64,000 nt of DNA from Desmonostoc muscorum LEGE 12446. GTDB taxonomy: Bacteria > Cyanobacteriota > Cyanobacteriia > Cyanobacteriales > Nostocaceae. The translations under genes were made by a program, and so were the position numbers. Location: the NCBI RefSeq assembly GCF_015207005.2, contig NZ_JADEXS020000001.1:6967001-7031000 (forward strand), in the 5' to 3' direction. The notes beneath the pieces were generated by a model, which saw nothing but the letters and a program-made list of their open reading frames with translations, was not told the origin of the DNA and did no database searches. Below are positions 55,781-64,000 of the stretch, piece by piece (the first letter of the stretch is position 1; every line of letters begins with the position of its first letter).

Positions 55781-56926
55781 ATGACTAGAACAAAGCAAAC
55801 CATCGGCGGACACTACCAAATCCTATCTAGCTTAGGTGAAGGAAATTTTGGGCGAACTTACCTAGCAGAAGATTTACACGCGAAAAAACGCAAGGTTGTA
55901 GTTAAGCAATTTTCCTTTGTTTGTAATAGTCAATCCACATTTAATAAGGCTAAGGAATTATTTGACAGGGAAGGGGAAGTTTTATATGAGTTGAGTAATG
56001 GGTTACAAAATAACCAAATACCGCGTTTTATAGCATTTTTTGAAGAAAATCAAGAATTTTATTTAATCGAAGAGTTTATTGAAGGACAAACCCTCAGAGA
56101 AGAATTAGCTCAAAAAATCAGACTACCAGAAAATGAAGTAGTGGATTTGCTCAAAGATGTTTTGTGTATTCTCAAAGTAATAAATGAAAAGGGAATAATT
56201 CATCGAGACATCAAGCCAGATAATATTATTATACGTGCGAGTGACGGCAAACCCACATTGATTGATTTTGGTGCGGTAAAAGAAATAACTCAATTGCAGC
56301 CCAAACCAACAATTATTTACACGCCAGGATACAGCCCCCGGGAACAATTCAACGGCTCGGCAAAATTCAATAGTGATATATATGCGTTGGGGATGACAGC
56401 GTTAGAAGCGCTAACAGGATTAGAACCAGAAAAGTTAAAAGATGACACAGGTAAGGTAATCTGGTCTAATCAAATCCAAGGGAGCGATCGCTTAGTAGAA
56501 ATCCTCCAAAAAATGGTTGATGAAGACTATCGCATTCGATATCAATCAGCAGAGGATGTACTAGCTGATTTAGTGCGAGTAAAACAGCCGAAAAACACTG
56601 TGATGCTTGCACCAAAAAATCATTTACCAGTTCAAACTATACACAAAACTGTTTTCCAGTCAACAAGCGTCATACCCCAATGGCTCAAGTTTCCAATTTT
56701 ACCACTCATAGTAATTGGAATATTTGGTTCAACGTCATTTTTTGCTGTCAGAAAATTACTCATGCCCCTACAAGTAAACTCTGATGTTTCTCAACCGGAA
56801 CTCCAAAAACTAACACCAAAAAAAGCTGATTCTAAATCTTCCAACGTATCTGATAGTAATAAAAATCAAGAAAAAATTAATCCTTGTCCTCCAATTCTGG
56901 CACCTGGTCAAATTTGTAAAAAATGA
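55781..56926 (+). CDS. Ser/Thr protein kinase with C-terminal CPPILAPGxxC tail
   Basis: 381 residues. Hanks-type kinase (about 10-270) with LGEGNFGRTYLAED, K42 (VVVKQF), HRD aspartate D143 (IHRDIKPDN) and IDFGAVKE; all catalytic motifs are present. One membrane segment (about 307-327, FPILPLIVIGIFGSTSFF) puts the last 55 residues on the other side of the membrane. They end NPCPPILAPGQICKK, a tail shared with two later proteins. First gene of a five-gene island. The ATG at 55781 is chosen over a GTG at 55766. Confidence 0.9.
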   Translation: MTRTKQTIGGHYQILSSLGEGNFGRTYLAEDLHAKKRKVVVKQFSFVCNSQSTFNKAKELFDREGEVLYELSNGLQNNQIPRFIAFFEENQEFYLIEEFIEGQTLREELAQKIRLPENEVVDLLKDVLCILKVINEKGIIHRDIKPDNIIIRASDGKPTLIDFGAVKEITQLQPKPTIIYTPGYSPREQFNGSAKFNSDIYALGMTALEALTGLEPEKLKDDTGKVIWSNQIQGSDRLVEILQKMVDEDYRIRYQSAEDVLADLVRVKQPKNTVMLAPKNHLPVQTIHKTVFQSTSVIPQWLKFPILPLIVIGIFGSTSFFAVRKLLMPLQVNSDVSQPELQKLTPKKADSKSSNVSDSNKNQEKINPCPPILAPGQICKK

Positions 56927-56947
56927 TAAAAGCAGAAAAAGACTACT

Positions 56948-57169
56948 ATGATTATTGAGAATGGTAGATTACAAGTAGCATTATTCATTATCGGTGCTTT
57001 TGGTAGTCTCGCAACAGTAGTAAACGTTGCTTACATTACTTGCGATCGCTTTGGTTGGTGCAAGAACATCGAACCGACTGAAAAACTGATAAATCCCTGT
57101 CCTCCTATCTTACCTCCTGGTAAAGTTTGCAACTATCGATATCCTCAAAAAACTCTCATGGAGAGATAA
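56948..57169 (+). CDS. Small membrane protein with CPPILPPGxxC tail
   Basis: 73 residues. Membrane segment (about 9-28, VALFIIGAFGSLATVVNVAY) then a short exported part with ITCDRFGWCKN and NPCPPILPPGKVCN. The four cysteines could form two disulfides. 21 bases after the kinase gene, so cotranscribed. Not recognised. Confidence 0.65.
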   Translation: MIIENGRLQVALFIIGAFGSLATVVNVAYITCDRFGWCKNIEPTEKLINPCPPILPPGKVCNYRYPQKTLMER

Positions 57170-57386
57170 ACTAAACAAATCTACCATCACCAAAGTTATC
57201 AAAAATGCTCTACAACTTCCAGGAACTAATAGTATTTAACTAGTATTTATTCAGCCATAAAATACAGAATCTTTACCAAAAAAAAAAGACAAAATACTAA
57301 AACTTAAAATGTATACATAGCTTCATATCGTAAGATATTGAAATATACAAAAATATTCTTTCTATCATCCTGCAAGAGGTACAAAA

Positions 57387-57935
57387 ATGAATCCGAAAAG
57401 TAGTTTATCTCTAATGGCAGCATTGATGTTGGCATTAGCATCTGCTATTGCACCCACTACAAATGCTCAGGCAAATATCAGTGAAGGTTTTGTTTGCAAA
57501 AAGTCTAATGGTACATGGACAACTGTCTACCAAGACTCACGCAGAGAAAAACCCTTTATTCGTTGGACTTCTGACTTTGGTGGTTTAGCTAACTATACAC
57601 GTGAACAACGCTGTCGGGAAGTGACTAGCAGATTAAATGACTACATGATAAATCAGCGTCCGTTTTACATGACTACCGGTAGAACTAAAGACGGAAAGTA
57701 TCCTATCGTTTGCCGGACTGACTTTGAAGGTGGTGGTTGCAAAGGGCTGATTTACACTTTAGATCCTAATGGACGTACACCTCCCGATGCGATCGTCAAA
57801 GAGTTACTAGAAATTGTTAACCCTGATGTAGGACCTTCATTAGGCGTACCAGCAACAAGTTGCCCCTTGTATGTTAATGTTCGTTTATATTTACAAGGTA
57901 AATCTAGTGCTAAATATGTTTGTAGAACTAGATAA
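57387..57935 (+). CDS. COP23-family secreted protein
   Basis: 182 residues. Signal peptide (1-29, ending ANA) then the COP23 domain: GFVCKKSNGTWTTVY, EQRCREVTSRLNDY, YPIVCRTDFEGGGCKGLIYT and CPLYVNVRLYLQGKSSAKYVC. Six conserved-looking Cys. Named after a circadian-oscillating protein of a unicellular cyanobacterium; molecular function unknown. In many cyanobacteria such proteins sit beside trypsin-like proteases, as here. AGAGG before the ATG. Confidence 0.82.
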   Translation: MNPKSSLSLMAALMLALASAIAPTTNAQANISEGFVCKKSNGTWTTVYQDSRREKPFIRWTSDFGGLANYTREQRCREVTSRLNDYMINQRPFYMTTGRTKDGKYPIVCRTDFEGGGCKGLIYTLDPNGRTPPDAIVKELLEIVNPDVGPSLGVPATSCPLYVNVRLYLQGKSSAKYVCRTR

Positions 57936-57971
57936 CTTTAAACTTCGACAGCTTGAAAAAGCAGTTTGCTG

Positions 57972-59264
57972 ATGAAACGAACTTTGACCATAGTCTTGAG
58001 TTTAGCCTGCATTTGTGTCCCATTGTTGGAACCATCAACGCAGGCTATTAATTCTTTGGTTATTGCTCAAACAATTTCTAGCAATAACAAGTCTGATACA
58101 GAAATTAATAGTATTGCTCAAAAAATTACAGTTCAAATATTTGAAGCAGTTTCTCAACAAGAAGAAAACTTTATTGGAACTGGATTTATAGTTAAAAAAC
58201 AAAGTAAACAAGGTAATAATTTTGATTACCAAGTATTAACTAACGCTCACGTAGTAAAAAAACTGCATACTGGATATCAGTATCAAATTAAAACTTATGA
58301 AAATCGCATTTACAAAGCTTTTTTACCGAAAAATGCGAATAAATTTCAGAATTATGACTTAGCCATATTAACTTTTAGCAGTTCTGTTGGATATGAAACA
58401 GCAAAATTAGGTAAATCTGACAGATTGCAACCACAAAACAAAATTTTTGTCGCTGGCTTTCCATGTGAATCTATTCAATGTAAACCTAAACTAACAATTA
58501 AATCAGGTGTAATCGCTCCCATAGAATTTCTCTTGCAGGGAAAAACTTTAGTTAATGGCTACAGAATAGGATACGATATTGATGTTCAATCAGGAACCAG
58601 CGGTGGGCCAATCATAGACACCGTAGGTGAAGTAGTAGGGGTTAATGGTAGGAGTAAATTTGTAGGTTCGCCCTTTGCCAATGCTCCAGATCCATACAGA
58701 TTTGATGATAATACTCAACCAGAGAAAGATATTAAATTATTGATGGGATACTTTGCTTGGGGTATTCCGATTGAAACATATACAAAGTTGGATAATATAA
58801 ACTCACCAATAGAAATTACTCCTCAATCTTCTTTATCTGGGAATACCCAACGAAATTCTTACACAAATTCAGAAGCTCAAGGGATTGTAATCAGCAATAG
58901 CTTAATAACAAATATAATTCTAATTCTGATTTTGGCTTTGATTATAAGTATTGTTTGGTATTCATTCAAGCAGTGGAATAAATACAAAGCAGAAACCCAG
59001 CAAAAATCTCTACCTCTAAAAAATAAGCACGAAGAACAACAATCTAATCTTCCATTGAATTTTCAAGCTATTGAAGATAAAGAAAAGCAGCAAGAATCTA
59101 ATATTTATTCCGAAAGACAGCAGCCAAAAATTACAGATAAAAAGCAAAAATTATCAAGCGGCAAAGCAATATTTCAGAAATTGTTTAAACCATTTTATAG
59201 GATAAAAAACCACCAAAAAAAGAAGGTGCAAAATCTATCTCCAACAAAAGAACAAGATAAATAG
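57972..59264 (+). CDS. Trypsin-like serine protease with membrane segment
   Basis: 430 residues. Signal peptide (about 1-25), S1-type protease domain (about 55-265) with catalytic His (LTNAHVVKK), Asp (YDLAILTF) and Ser (GTSGGPII), then a linker, a membrane segment (about 315-337, NIILILILALIISIVWYSF) and a long basic, Lys/Gln-rich cytoplasmic tail. The protease faces outside the cytoplasm. ATG at 57972 is chosen; TTG at 57966 also reads in frame. 36 bases after the COP23 gene. Confidence 0.88.
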   Translation: MKRTLTIVLSLACICVPLLEPSTQAINSLVIAQTISSNNKSDTEINSIAQKITVQIFEAVSQQEENFIGTGFIVKKQSKQGNNFDYQVLTNAHVVKKLHTGYQYQIKTYENRIYKAFLPKNANKFQNYDLAILTFSSSVGYETAKLGKSDRLQPQNKIFVAGFPCESIQCKPKLTIKSGVIAPIEFLLQGKTLVNGYRIGYDIDVQSGTSGGPIIDTVGEVVGVNGRSKFVGSPFANAPDPYRFDDNTQPEKDIKLLMGYFAWGIPIETYTKLDNINSPIEITPQSSLSGNTQRNSYTNSEAQGIVISNSLITNIILILILALIISIVWYSFKQWNKYKAETQQKSLPLKNKHEEQQSNLPLNFQAIEDKEKQQESNIYSERQQPKITDKKQKLSSGKAIFQKLFKPFYRIKNHQKKKVQNLSPTKEQDK

Positions 59265-59418
59265 ATGGGTTATACTTCGGAACATTTCGTACTTCAGAAA
59301 TAACACACACAAGAATCTCAAATTGAATTTTTCTTACCAACTTACTTATTTAGCAACATTTAAGATTATACTGACTAAATAAAAATGTGTTCAATTTTGG
59401 ATTTTATTTTGCATCGCT

Positions 59419-60414
59419 GTGAAAAAATTTTTAATGCTAATGATGCTGATTGTCGCAATCACATTTATTGGATCAAGTTGTGAAGGTAAGAAGACTCCAA
59501 TCCCTGATCCGACACCGACAATCTCGATTCCTAGCCCGACACCGACAATTTCTAACCCGACACCAACAATCCCTAGCCCGACACCAACAACCTCTGGTTT
59601 AATACCAGAAGAAATAAGAAAACTTGCAGAAGAAACAACTGTATTTATTACTGGAAGAGGTAAACCTGGTTCAGGTGTAATTATTGATAGAGAAGATAAT
59701 ACTAATACGTATTATGTATTAACAGCTGCACATGTTGTAGGAAGTAAACCAACTCCCTTCGATCCTCCATACAAATTGCAAACCAAAGATAATCAAGAAC
59801 GTATTGTTGCAGATGACAAGACTTATGATGAAAATGTTCAAAAATTTCGGGAATCTACTGATTTAGCAATTATAAAATTTACTGCTGAACCAGGTCAAGA
59901 ATACCAATTTGCTCCATTAGCTAAATCTATATTGATAGGAATGCCTGTGTATGGATTTGGATGGACTAGTTGCTCAGGAGGAAATCAACGACAATTTCAG
60001 AAGACTGAAGGTGAAATATGTAAAATTAATCCAGATGCTAATAATGGTTGGAATGTGAGTTATACAAACAATATTATTGAGGGGATGAGTGGAGGCCCTG
60101 TGTTTGATTCCAGTGGATATGTTGTTGCTATTCAAGCAGGACAGGATGGAAATGGAGCAATATCTGATGATAGCTGTAAACCTCTGCCATTACAACCAGA
60201 TCCAAAATTTAATTATGGTTTAGGTGTTCCTATTCGTGAAAATTTTGAGATGCTGCGATCAAAACTGGGTCAAAAATTAGAAATAAAACTGCAACCAGCC
60301 ATTTCTGCTCAACAAGAGCCTATAGTTAATATTAAATGTCGTGAAAAACTTCCACAAACAGAATGCCCTCCCATATTAGCTCCAGGGGAAAGCTGCAATT
60401 CTCACTTTGAATGA
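59419..60414 (+). CDS. Trypsin-like protease, probable lipoprotein, with CPPILAPGxxC tail
   Basis: 331 residues from a GTG start. Signal with IVAITFIGSSC, a plausible though imperfect lipobox, then a Pro/Thr-rich linker of TPTIS repeats (about 27-65). Protease domain with His (LTAAHVVGS), Asp (STDLAIIKF) and Ser (EGMSGGPVF). The end reads ECPPILAPGESCNSHFE. Paralogue of the protease before it, but anchored by lipid and bearing the tail. A palindrome at 60416 abuts the stop and may end transcription. Confidence 0.85.
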   Translation: MKKFLMLMMLIVAITFIGSSCEGKKTPIPDPTPTISIPSPTPTISNPTPTIPSPTPTTSGLIPEEIRKLAEETTVFITGRGKPGSGVIIDREDNTNTYYVLTAAHVVGSKPTPFDPPYKLQTKDNQERIVADDKTYDENVQKFRESTDLAIIKFTAEPGQEYQFAPLAKSILIGMPVYGFGWTSCSGGNQRQFQKTEGEICKINPDANNGWNVSYTNNIIEGMSGGPVFDSSGYVVAIQAGQDGNGAISDDSCKPLPLQPDPKFNYGLGVPIRENFEMLRSKLGQKLEIKLQPAISAQQEPIVNIKCREKLPQTECPPILAPGESCNSHFE

Positions 60415-61147
60415 AGGGCACGGCAGTGCCGTGCCCCTACGAGAAATCTATGTGTATCAAGGTTTTCGTGAAATAGTATTACGCATTGACAGGAAATACC
60501 AAACATGGGTAATTCAAAAACCACATCTTTCGTAGGGGCACAGCACTGCTGTGCCCTTTATTGAGGATTTCGCATTGCTCCCCTCGTAATGATAATTTAT
60601 TGGGTCTAGAAGGCTTGAAACCTTTGCAGATAGCACTTGTGTATACACTGTAGCCAATACATCGGGGGGATTAAGGGGGGTAATCATTCTATTAAAATCA
60701 CAGCCAACCACTTTTAAAACATCCTCTTAGCAGTACGACGCTTTTGTAGTCGCTTCAACCCAGCTTCACAACAGCTTGATTGTCCTTGAGGATGGCAATT
60801 TGCGATCGCCATACCCTTTTTTGTTCCCTCGTAGGCTATGGGCTAGTGCTTTTGCATACACACCCACCACTATCTCTGCCACAAGAACCAATTAAATGCT
60901 AAAAAAAAGCTTAAGTTTCTTTAGAGTATCATTTAACTTAACAAATTTTAATAAATATGGTTTCAGCATCGTATCAGAATGTGTAAAGGCATAATGATGT
61001 AAAAAACTCAAAAAACTTGAATTATGGACGTTCAGAGGACTTTTAAAGACTCTAGCCTTCCCTCTTGTTTAAAGTGATGTAAAGTTTTTTAACATCTGCT
61101 GAGTATCCTTCTCATAAAATTTAGTTGTTAACTGGGAGATAGTTTGA
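60415..61147. promoter_or_regulatory. Upstream region of cpeC with repeats
   Basis: Palindromes at 60416-60436 and 60532-60556, and a fragment of the CCCCCCGAT-type element at 60637-60688. The last 180 bases are AT-rich. Two GTGATGTAAA-like segments (about 60991 and 61074) may be regulator sites for cpe transcription, but I could not match a known light-response box. GGGAGAT lies before the cpeC ATG. No gene was seen. Confidence 0.4.
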
Positions 61148-62011
61148 ATGGCTTTCGGACCAGCATCACGATTAGGGGTCGCTTTATTTGAAGACACCGA
61201 TCCCATTGATCTGTGGCCAGGTCGCTCTAATGAGGAAATTGAAACCGTAATTAGAGCTGTCTACAAGCAAGTTTTAGGCAATGCCTATGTGTTGGAGAGT
61301 GAACGGCTGCCCGTTCCTGAATCCCAACTCAAACGGGGTGAAATTAGCGTTCGGGAGTTCGTGCGTCAAGTCGCCAAGTCGGAACTTTACCGCTCGCGCT
61401 TTTTTGATAGCGTTCCTCGCTATCGGTCGATTGAATTAAATTTCAGACATCTTCTTGGTCGTGCGCCATTGGATCTAGAAGAAACCCGTTCACATAGCAC
61501 TATTCTGGACACAAAGGGCTTTGAAGCTGACATTGATTCTTATTTAGACAGCGACGAATACCAAGAGACTTTCGGCGAAAACACAGTACCTTACATTCGG
61601 GGCTACAAAACTGAAGCTATCCAGAGCTTGGTTCAGTTTACCCACATATTCCAGTTGGTACGTGGTTCCTCTAGTAGCAGTCTCAAAGGTGACTTAGCTG
61701 GCAAACAACCAAAATTGAACAGCTTAGTAATTCAAAATACTCCTAGCCCTGTAATTTCACCAGCCAGTAAGGGTGCTGCATTCCGCAACCCAACATCTAC
61801 TCCAAGGACCCGTCAAGGGGTGGGAGCTGGTGATGATGGTAAGGTTTACCGGATTGAAGTCACTGGTTACAAGGCAAATGTGGTAAATAGTATTTCCAAG
61901 TTCCGCCGCAGTAACCAGGTCTATTTCGTACCCTACAATCAACTCTCACAAGAGTATCAACGGATTCACAAGCAGGGTGGTGTAATTGCTAGTATCACTC
62001 CTGTCAACTAG
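61148..62011 (+). CDS. cpeC: Phycoerythrin-associated rod linker CpeC
   Basis: 287 residues. MAFGPASRLGVALFEDTDPI start, PBS-linker domain with ESERLPVPESQLKRGEISVR, LNFRHLLGRAPLDLEETRSH and SYLDSDEYQETFGENTVPYI, then SSSSSLKGDLAGKQPKLNSL and a CpcD-like end (YRIEVTGYKANVV, GGVIASITPVN). Matches CpeC closely. It joins a phycoerythrin hexamer disc into the rod. First gene of the operon. Confidence 0.95.
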   Translation: MAFGPASRLGVALFEDTDPIDLWPGRSNEEIETVIRAVYKQVLGNAYVLESERLPVPESQLKRGEISVREFVRQVAKSELYRSRFFDSVPRYRSIELNFRHLLGRAPLDLEETRSHSTILDTKGFEADIDSYLDSDEYQETFGENTVPYIRGYKTEAIQSLVQFTHIFQLVRGSSSSSLKGDLAGKQPKLNSLVIQNTPSPVISPASKGAAFRNPTSTPRTRQGVGAGDDGKVYRIEVTGYKANVVNSISKFRRSNQVYFVPYNQLSQEYQRIHKQGGVIASITPVN

Positions 62012-62047
62012 AGAATCTATTCACAAACTAAGCTTGGGAAAAGGTAC

Positions 62048-62806
62048 ATGGGAAGCATAGTTATAAATTCCCCAAAGGTGGAGCTGTGGTCAACGAGCTC
62101 TACTGAAGAAGTGGAAGCAGTGATTCGAGCCGTTTATAAGCAAGTTTTGGGTAACGCTCACTTGTTAGAAAGTGAGCGGCTCGTGACTGGTGAATCGCAA
62201 CTGCGCGATCGCCAAATCAGCGTTCGTGACTTTGTGCGAATCGTCGCTAAATCCGAGATTTACCGGACTCGGTTTTTTGAAAGCACTGCTCCCTATCGGT
62301 TTATTGAACTCAACTTTAAACATTTGCTAGGTCGCGCTCCCCTCGATCAGACAGAGGTTTCCGAGCATATCCGTCGTACCGTTGAAAGCGGTTATGATGC
62401 TGAGATCGACTCCTACATCGATAGCCCTGAATATCAGGCTTCTTTTGGCGAAAATACTGTACCCTACTATCGGGGAAACAGCAGCCAAGTAGGGCAAAAG
62501 CAAGTTGGCTATAACCGGATTTTTGGGCTTGTTCGTGGCGTAGCTGAAAGCTCAAGCTCCGTCAAGTCCTCTCAGTTGGTATACTCAGTAGCAACCAACA
62601 GCACTGCTAAGATTAAGTCACCTTCTGTGATCGGTAGTACTGAAAAGAGATTTAAGATCCTCGTTCAGGGTGGAAGTGGAAAATTCAATAATCCCCTCCG
62701 CCGCACCACAACCGAGTACATTGTTCCTGCTAGCAACATGACACCGCAAATTCAGCGGATCAATCGCACTAGCGGCAAGATTGTTAGCATCACAGAGATT
62801 GTTTAA
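62048..62806 (+). CDS. cpeD: Phycoerythrin-associated rod linker CpeD
   Basis: 252 residues. PBS-linker domain (about 10-175) with [40 protein letters not shown] and [20 protein letters not shown], then a CpcD-like end (FKILVQGGSGKFNNPLRR, GKIVSITEIV). 36 bases after cpeC. Usually cpeE follows cpeD; here cpeS follows instead. Confidence 0.9.
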   Translation: MGSIVINSPKVELWSTSSTEEVEAVIRAVYKQVLGNAHLLESERLVTGESQLRDRQISVRDFVRIVAKSEIYRTRFFESTAPYRFIELNFKHLLGRAPLDQTEVSEHIRRTVESGYDAEIDSYIDSPEYQASFGENTVPYYRGNSSQVGQKQVGYNRIFGLVRGVAESSSSVKSSQLVYSVATNSTAKIKSPSVIGSTEKRFKILVQGGSGKFNNPLRRTTTEYIVPASNMTPQIQRINRTSGKIVSITEIV

Positions 62807-63019
62807 AAAATAGGGATTGGGTATTGGGCATTGGGCGTTGGGCATTGGGCATAGGTTATTGTCCTTATCTCCCCAGTCCCTAGTACCCAGTACCCAGTCC
62901 CCAATCCCTAATCCCCAAGTCCCATCAAAAGTAAAATAAACTACTATATAGACTGAGAGAATAACCTTTAGCCAAAATATTTTTGACACTGTAAGCTGTT
63001 TTTTCTAATCGCTTTTGTA
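62807..63019. repeat. Heptamer arrays between cpeD and cpeS
   Basis: ATTGGGC/GTTGGGC units (62813-62855) and, after a gap, CCCAGTA/CCCAATC units (62875-62925). The two arrays are complementary and could fold into a stem in the cpeD-cpeS transcript. Confidence 0.7.
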
Positions 63020-63556
63020 ATGGAAATTAATGAATTTTTTGAACTTTCAATTGGACGATGGCGATCGCAACGTAGCGGTCATCATTTAGCATTCGCCCAT
63101 TTTGAAGAAGTCTTGTCTAACATTGACATTGAATCTCTATCTACCGACGACCCGACGGTGCTAGAAGTATGTAAATTACATGATATTGACTCCGCCAGTA
63201 TCACTCACCCCTTTCGCATGACTTGGGAAGGTGAATCAGACTGGGACGATAAACCAATCTCTGGTAGTACCGTGCTGGTACCAATTCCCGATATTGAAAA
63301 TCCTTCTAGAGGCAAACTGCTGCGGGAAAACGGATATGCTGAAGTAGTCCCGGCAGTAGGTAGATACCACCTGAGTGACGACGGTGTTTTTACGCTGCTG
63401 ACAGAGTATGATCTGGTTGCAGCTGAAGAGCGAATTTGGTTTGCTAACCCAAATCTGCGATTTCGCGTATCGATGATCAAAACCAGCGATGGTAAAGGCG
63501 TGACAACAGCTTCCTTTTCTTCAGAGATTCGGTCTTTGTCCAGTTCAACGAGTTAG
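63020..63556 (+). CDS. cpeS: Phycoerythrobilin lyase CpeS
   Basis: 178 residues. MEINEFFELSIGRWRSQRSG, HHLAFAHFEEVLSNIDIESL, THPFRMTWEGESDWDD, LRENGYAEVVPAVGRYHLSD and WFANPNLRFRVSMIK are characteristic CpeS. It attaches phycoerythrobilin to Cys82 of phycoerythrin beta (and Cys84-type sites). It acts in the cytoplasm on apo-subunits. Confidence 0.93.
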   Translation: MEINEFFELSIGRWRSQRSGHHLAFAHFEEVLSNIDIESLSTDDPTVLEVCKLHDIDSASITHPFRMTWEGESDWDDKPISGSTVLVPIPDIENPSRGKLLRENGYAEVVPAVGRYHLSDDGVFTLLTEYDLVAAEERIWFANPNLRFRVSMIKTSDGKGVTTASFSSEIRSLSSSTS

Positions 63557-63746
63557 CAATATTCTGTTAAAAGATTAAATCAGTAACGAGTGCTTACTGA
63601 ATAATTGTTAAAGGAATCATTTAGTACAATATTGCAAAAATAAACCTACCATGTGAAATAGGCAGAACACCTAAAGGATAAAATCTCTTTACTTTTGCCT
63701 TTTGCCTTCTTGCACTAATTTTGTCTTGTCACTCCTGAGGTTGAAT

Positions 63747-64000
63747 ATGACAATAGCCGCCAGTGACTCTAGCATCAAGTCTAGCGATTTGCTCACCTTA
63801 GCTTGTTGGATGGCAGGAGATTTTAGCAACCAAAAGCAATCTTTTGCAAATCCTCAACTTTACGCGCACATTCACATTTTTTTTCGTCCTTTACCATTTG
63901 AGTTTTTTTCTGCCGTCGGTTTTTATTCTGAACAAGTATATGACCACGATTTATGGACACCCTATCGCCAGGGAGTACATAGATTAGTAGATTTGGGCGA
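63747..64000 (+). CDS. cpeT: Phycobiliprotein lyase CpeT, N-terminal part (cut by window end)
   Basis: 84 codons are visible. LLTLACWMAGDFSNQKQSFA, YAHIHIFFRPLPFEFF, AVGFYSEQVYDHDLWTPYRQ and GVHRLVDLG match the CpcT/CpeT family, which attaches bilin to the Cys155-type site of beta subunits. TGAGG lies six bases before the ATG. Order cpeS-cpeT fits the usual cpeCDESTR operon. Confidence 0.92.
   Translation, partial: MTIAASDSSIKSSDLLTLACWMAGDFSNQKQSFANPQLYAHIHIFFRPLPFEFFSAVGFYSEQVYDHDLWTPYRQGVHRLVDLG

Noticed and set aside
60514..60711. Minus-strand frame of 65 codons before cpeC
   Set aside because: It is built from palindromic and dispersed repeat sequence.

Overview
This window comes from a filamentous, phycoerythrin-containing cyanobacterium of the Nostoc/heterocyst-forming group, close in style to Nostoc punctiforme. 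The evidence is a psbA gene, a phycocyanin rod operon, phycoerythrobilin synthesis genes (pebA, pebB), phycoerythrin linker and lyase genes (cpeC, cpeD, cpeS, cpeT), many GCGATCGC (HIP1) sites, heptanucleotide tandem arrays, and many small palindromic or MITE-like repeats between genes. No tRNA, rRNA or CRISPR array was seen.

Layout. 1-5.3 kb: a two-component and partner-switching signalling block (phosphatase end, hybrid kinase with an RsbW/RsbT-like front domain, second hybrid kinase). 5.9-13 kb: ordinary single genes, including a thylakoid thioredoxin-fold protein, hspA, psbA (a Glu130 D1), an isochorismatase-like hydrolase and a TauD-type dioxygenase with a palindromic operator candidate. 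13.7-23.1 kb, all on the minus strand: a contractile injection system block (DUF4255/Pvc16, sheath, two tube proteins, two tail-assembly paralogues, DUF6760). It runs directly into an FHA protein fused to a degenerate methylglyoxal-synthase domain and then a CHASE2 Ser/Thr kinase. This suggests a phospho-threonine switch wired to the injection machine. 24-43 kb: a PlsY/PEP-synthase-like fusion, SGNH hydrolase, two pentapeptide-repeat genes with shared end domains, a retropepsin-like pair, a large SNF2-type helicase (DpdE-like), a two-partner-secretion exoprotein, a fatty acid desaturase and hisC.

43.5-55.2 kb: light-harvesting genes. The minus-strand operon cpcB-cpcA-linker-cpcC-cpcD-cpcE-cpcF has a hairpin after cpcA that could limit linker transcription. 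It is followed by pebB, pebA and a CpcS-type lyase, then a pentapeptide protein, HEAT protein and an orphan phycobiliprotein-like gene. 61.1-64 kb: cpeC-cpeD-cpeS-cpeT, with cpeT cut by the window end. cpeBA and cpeE are not in the window.

55.8-60.4 kb: a five-gene plus-strand island (Ser/Thr kinase, small membrane protein, COP23-family protein, membrane-anchored trypsin-like protease, trypsin-like lipoprotein). Three of its proteins end with the same CPPILxPGxxC tail. This island and the kinase/FHA-linked injection system are the two most unusual systems here. The intergenic DNA holds several repeat families with clear structure: 122-bp, 104-bp and 125-bp elements, and one 113-bp element with a 10-bp target duplication.
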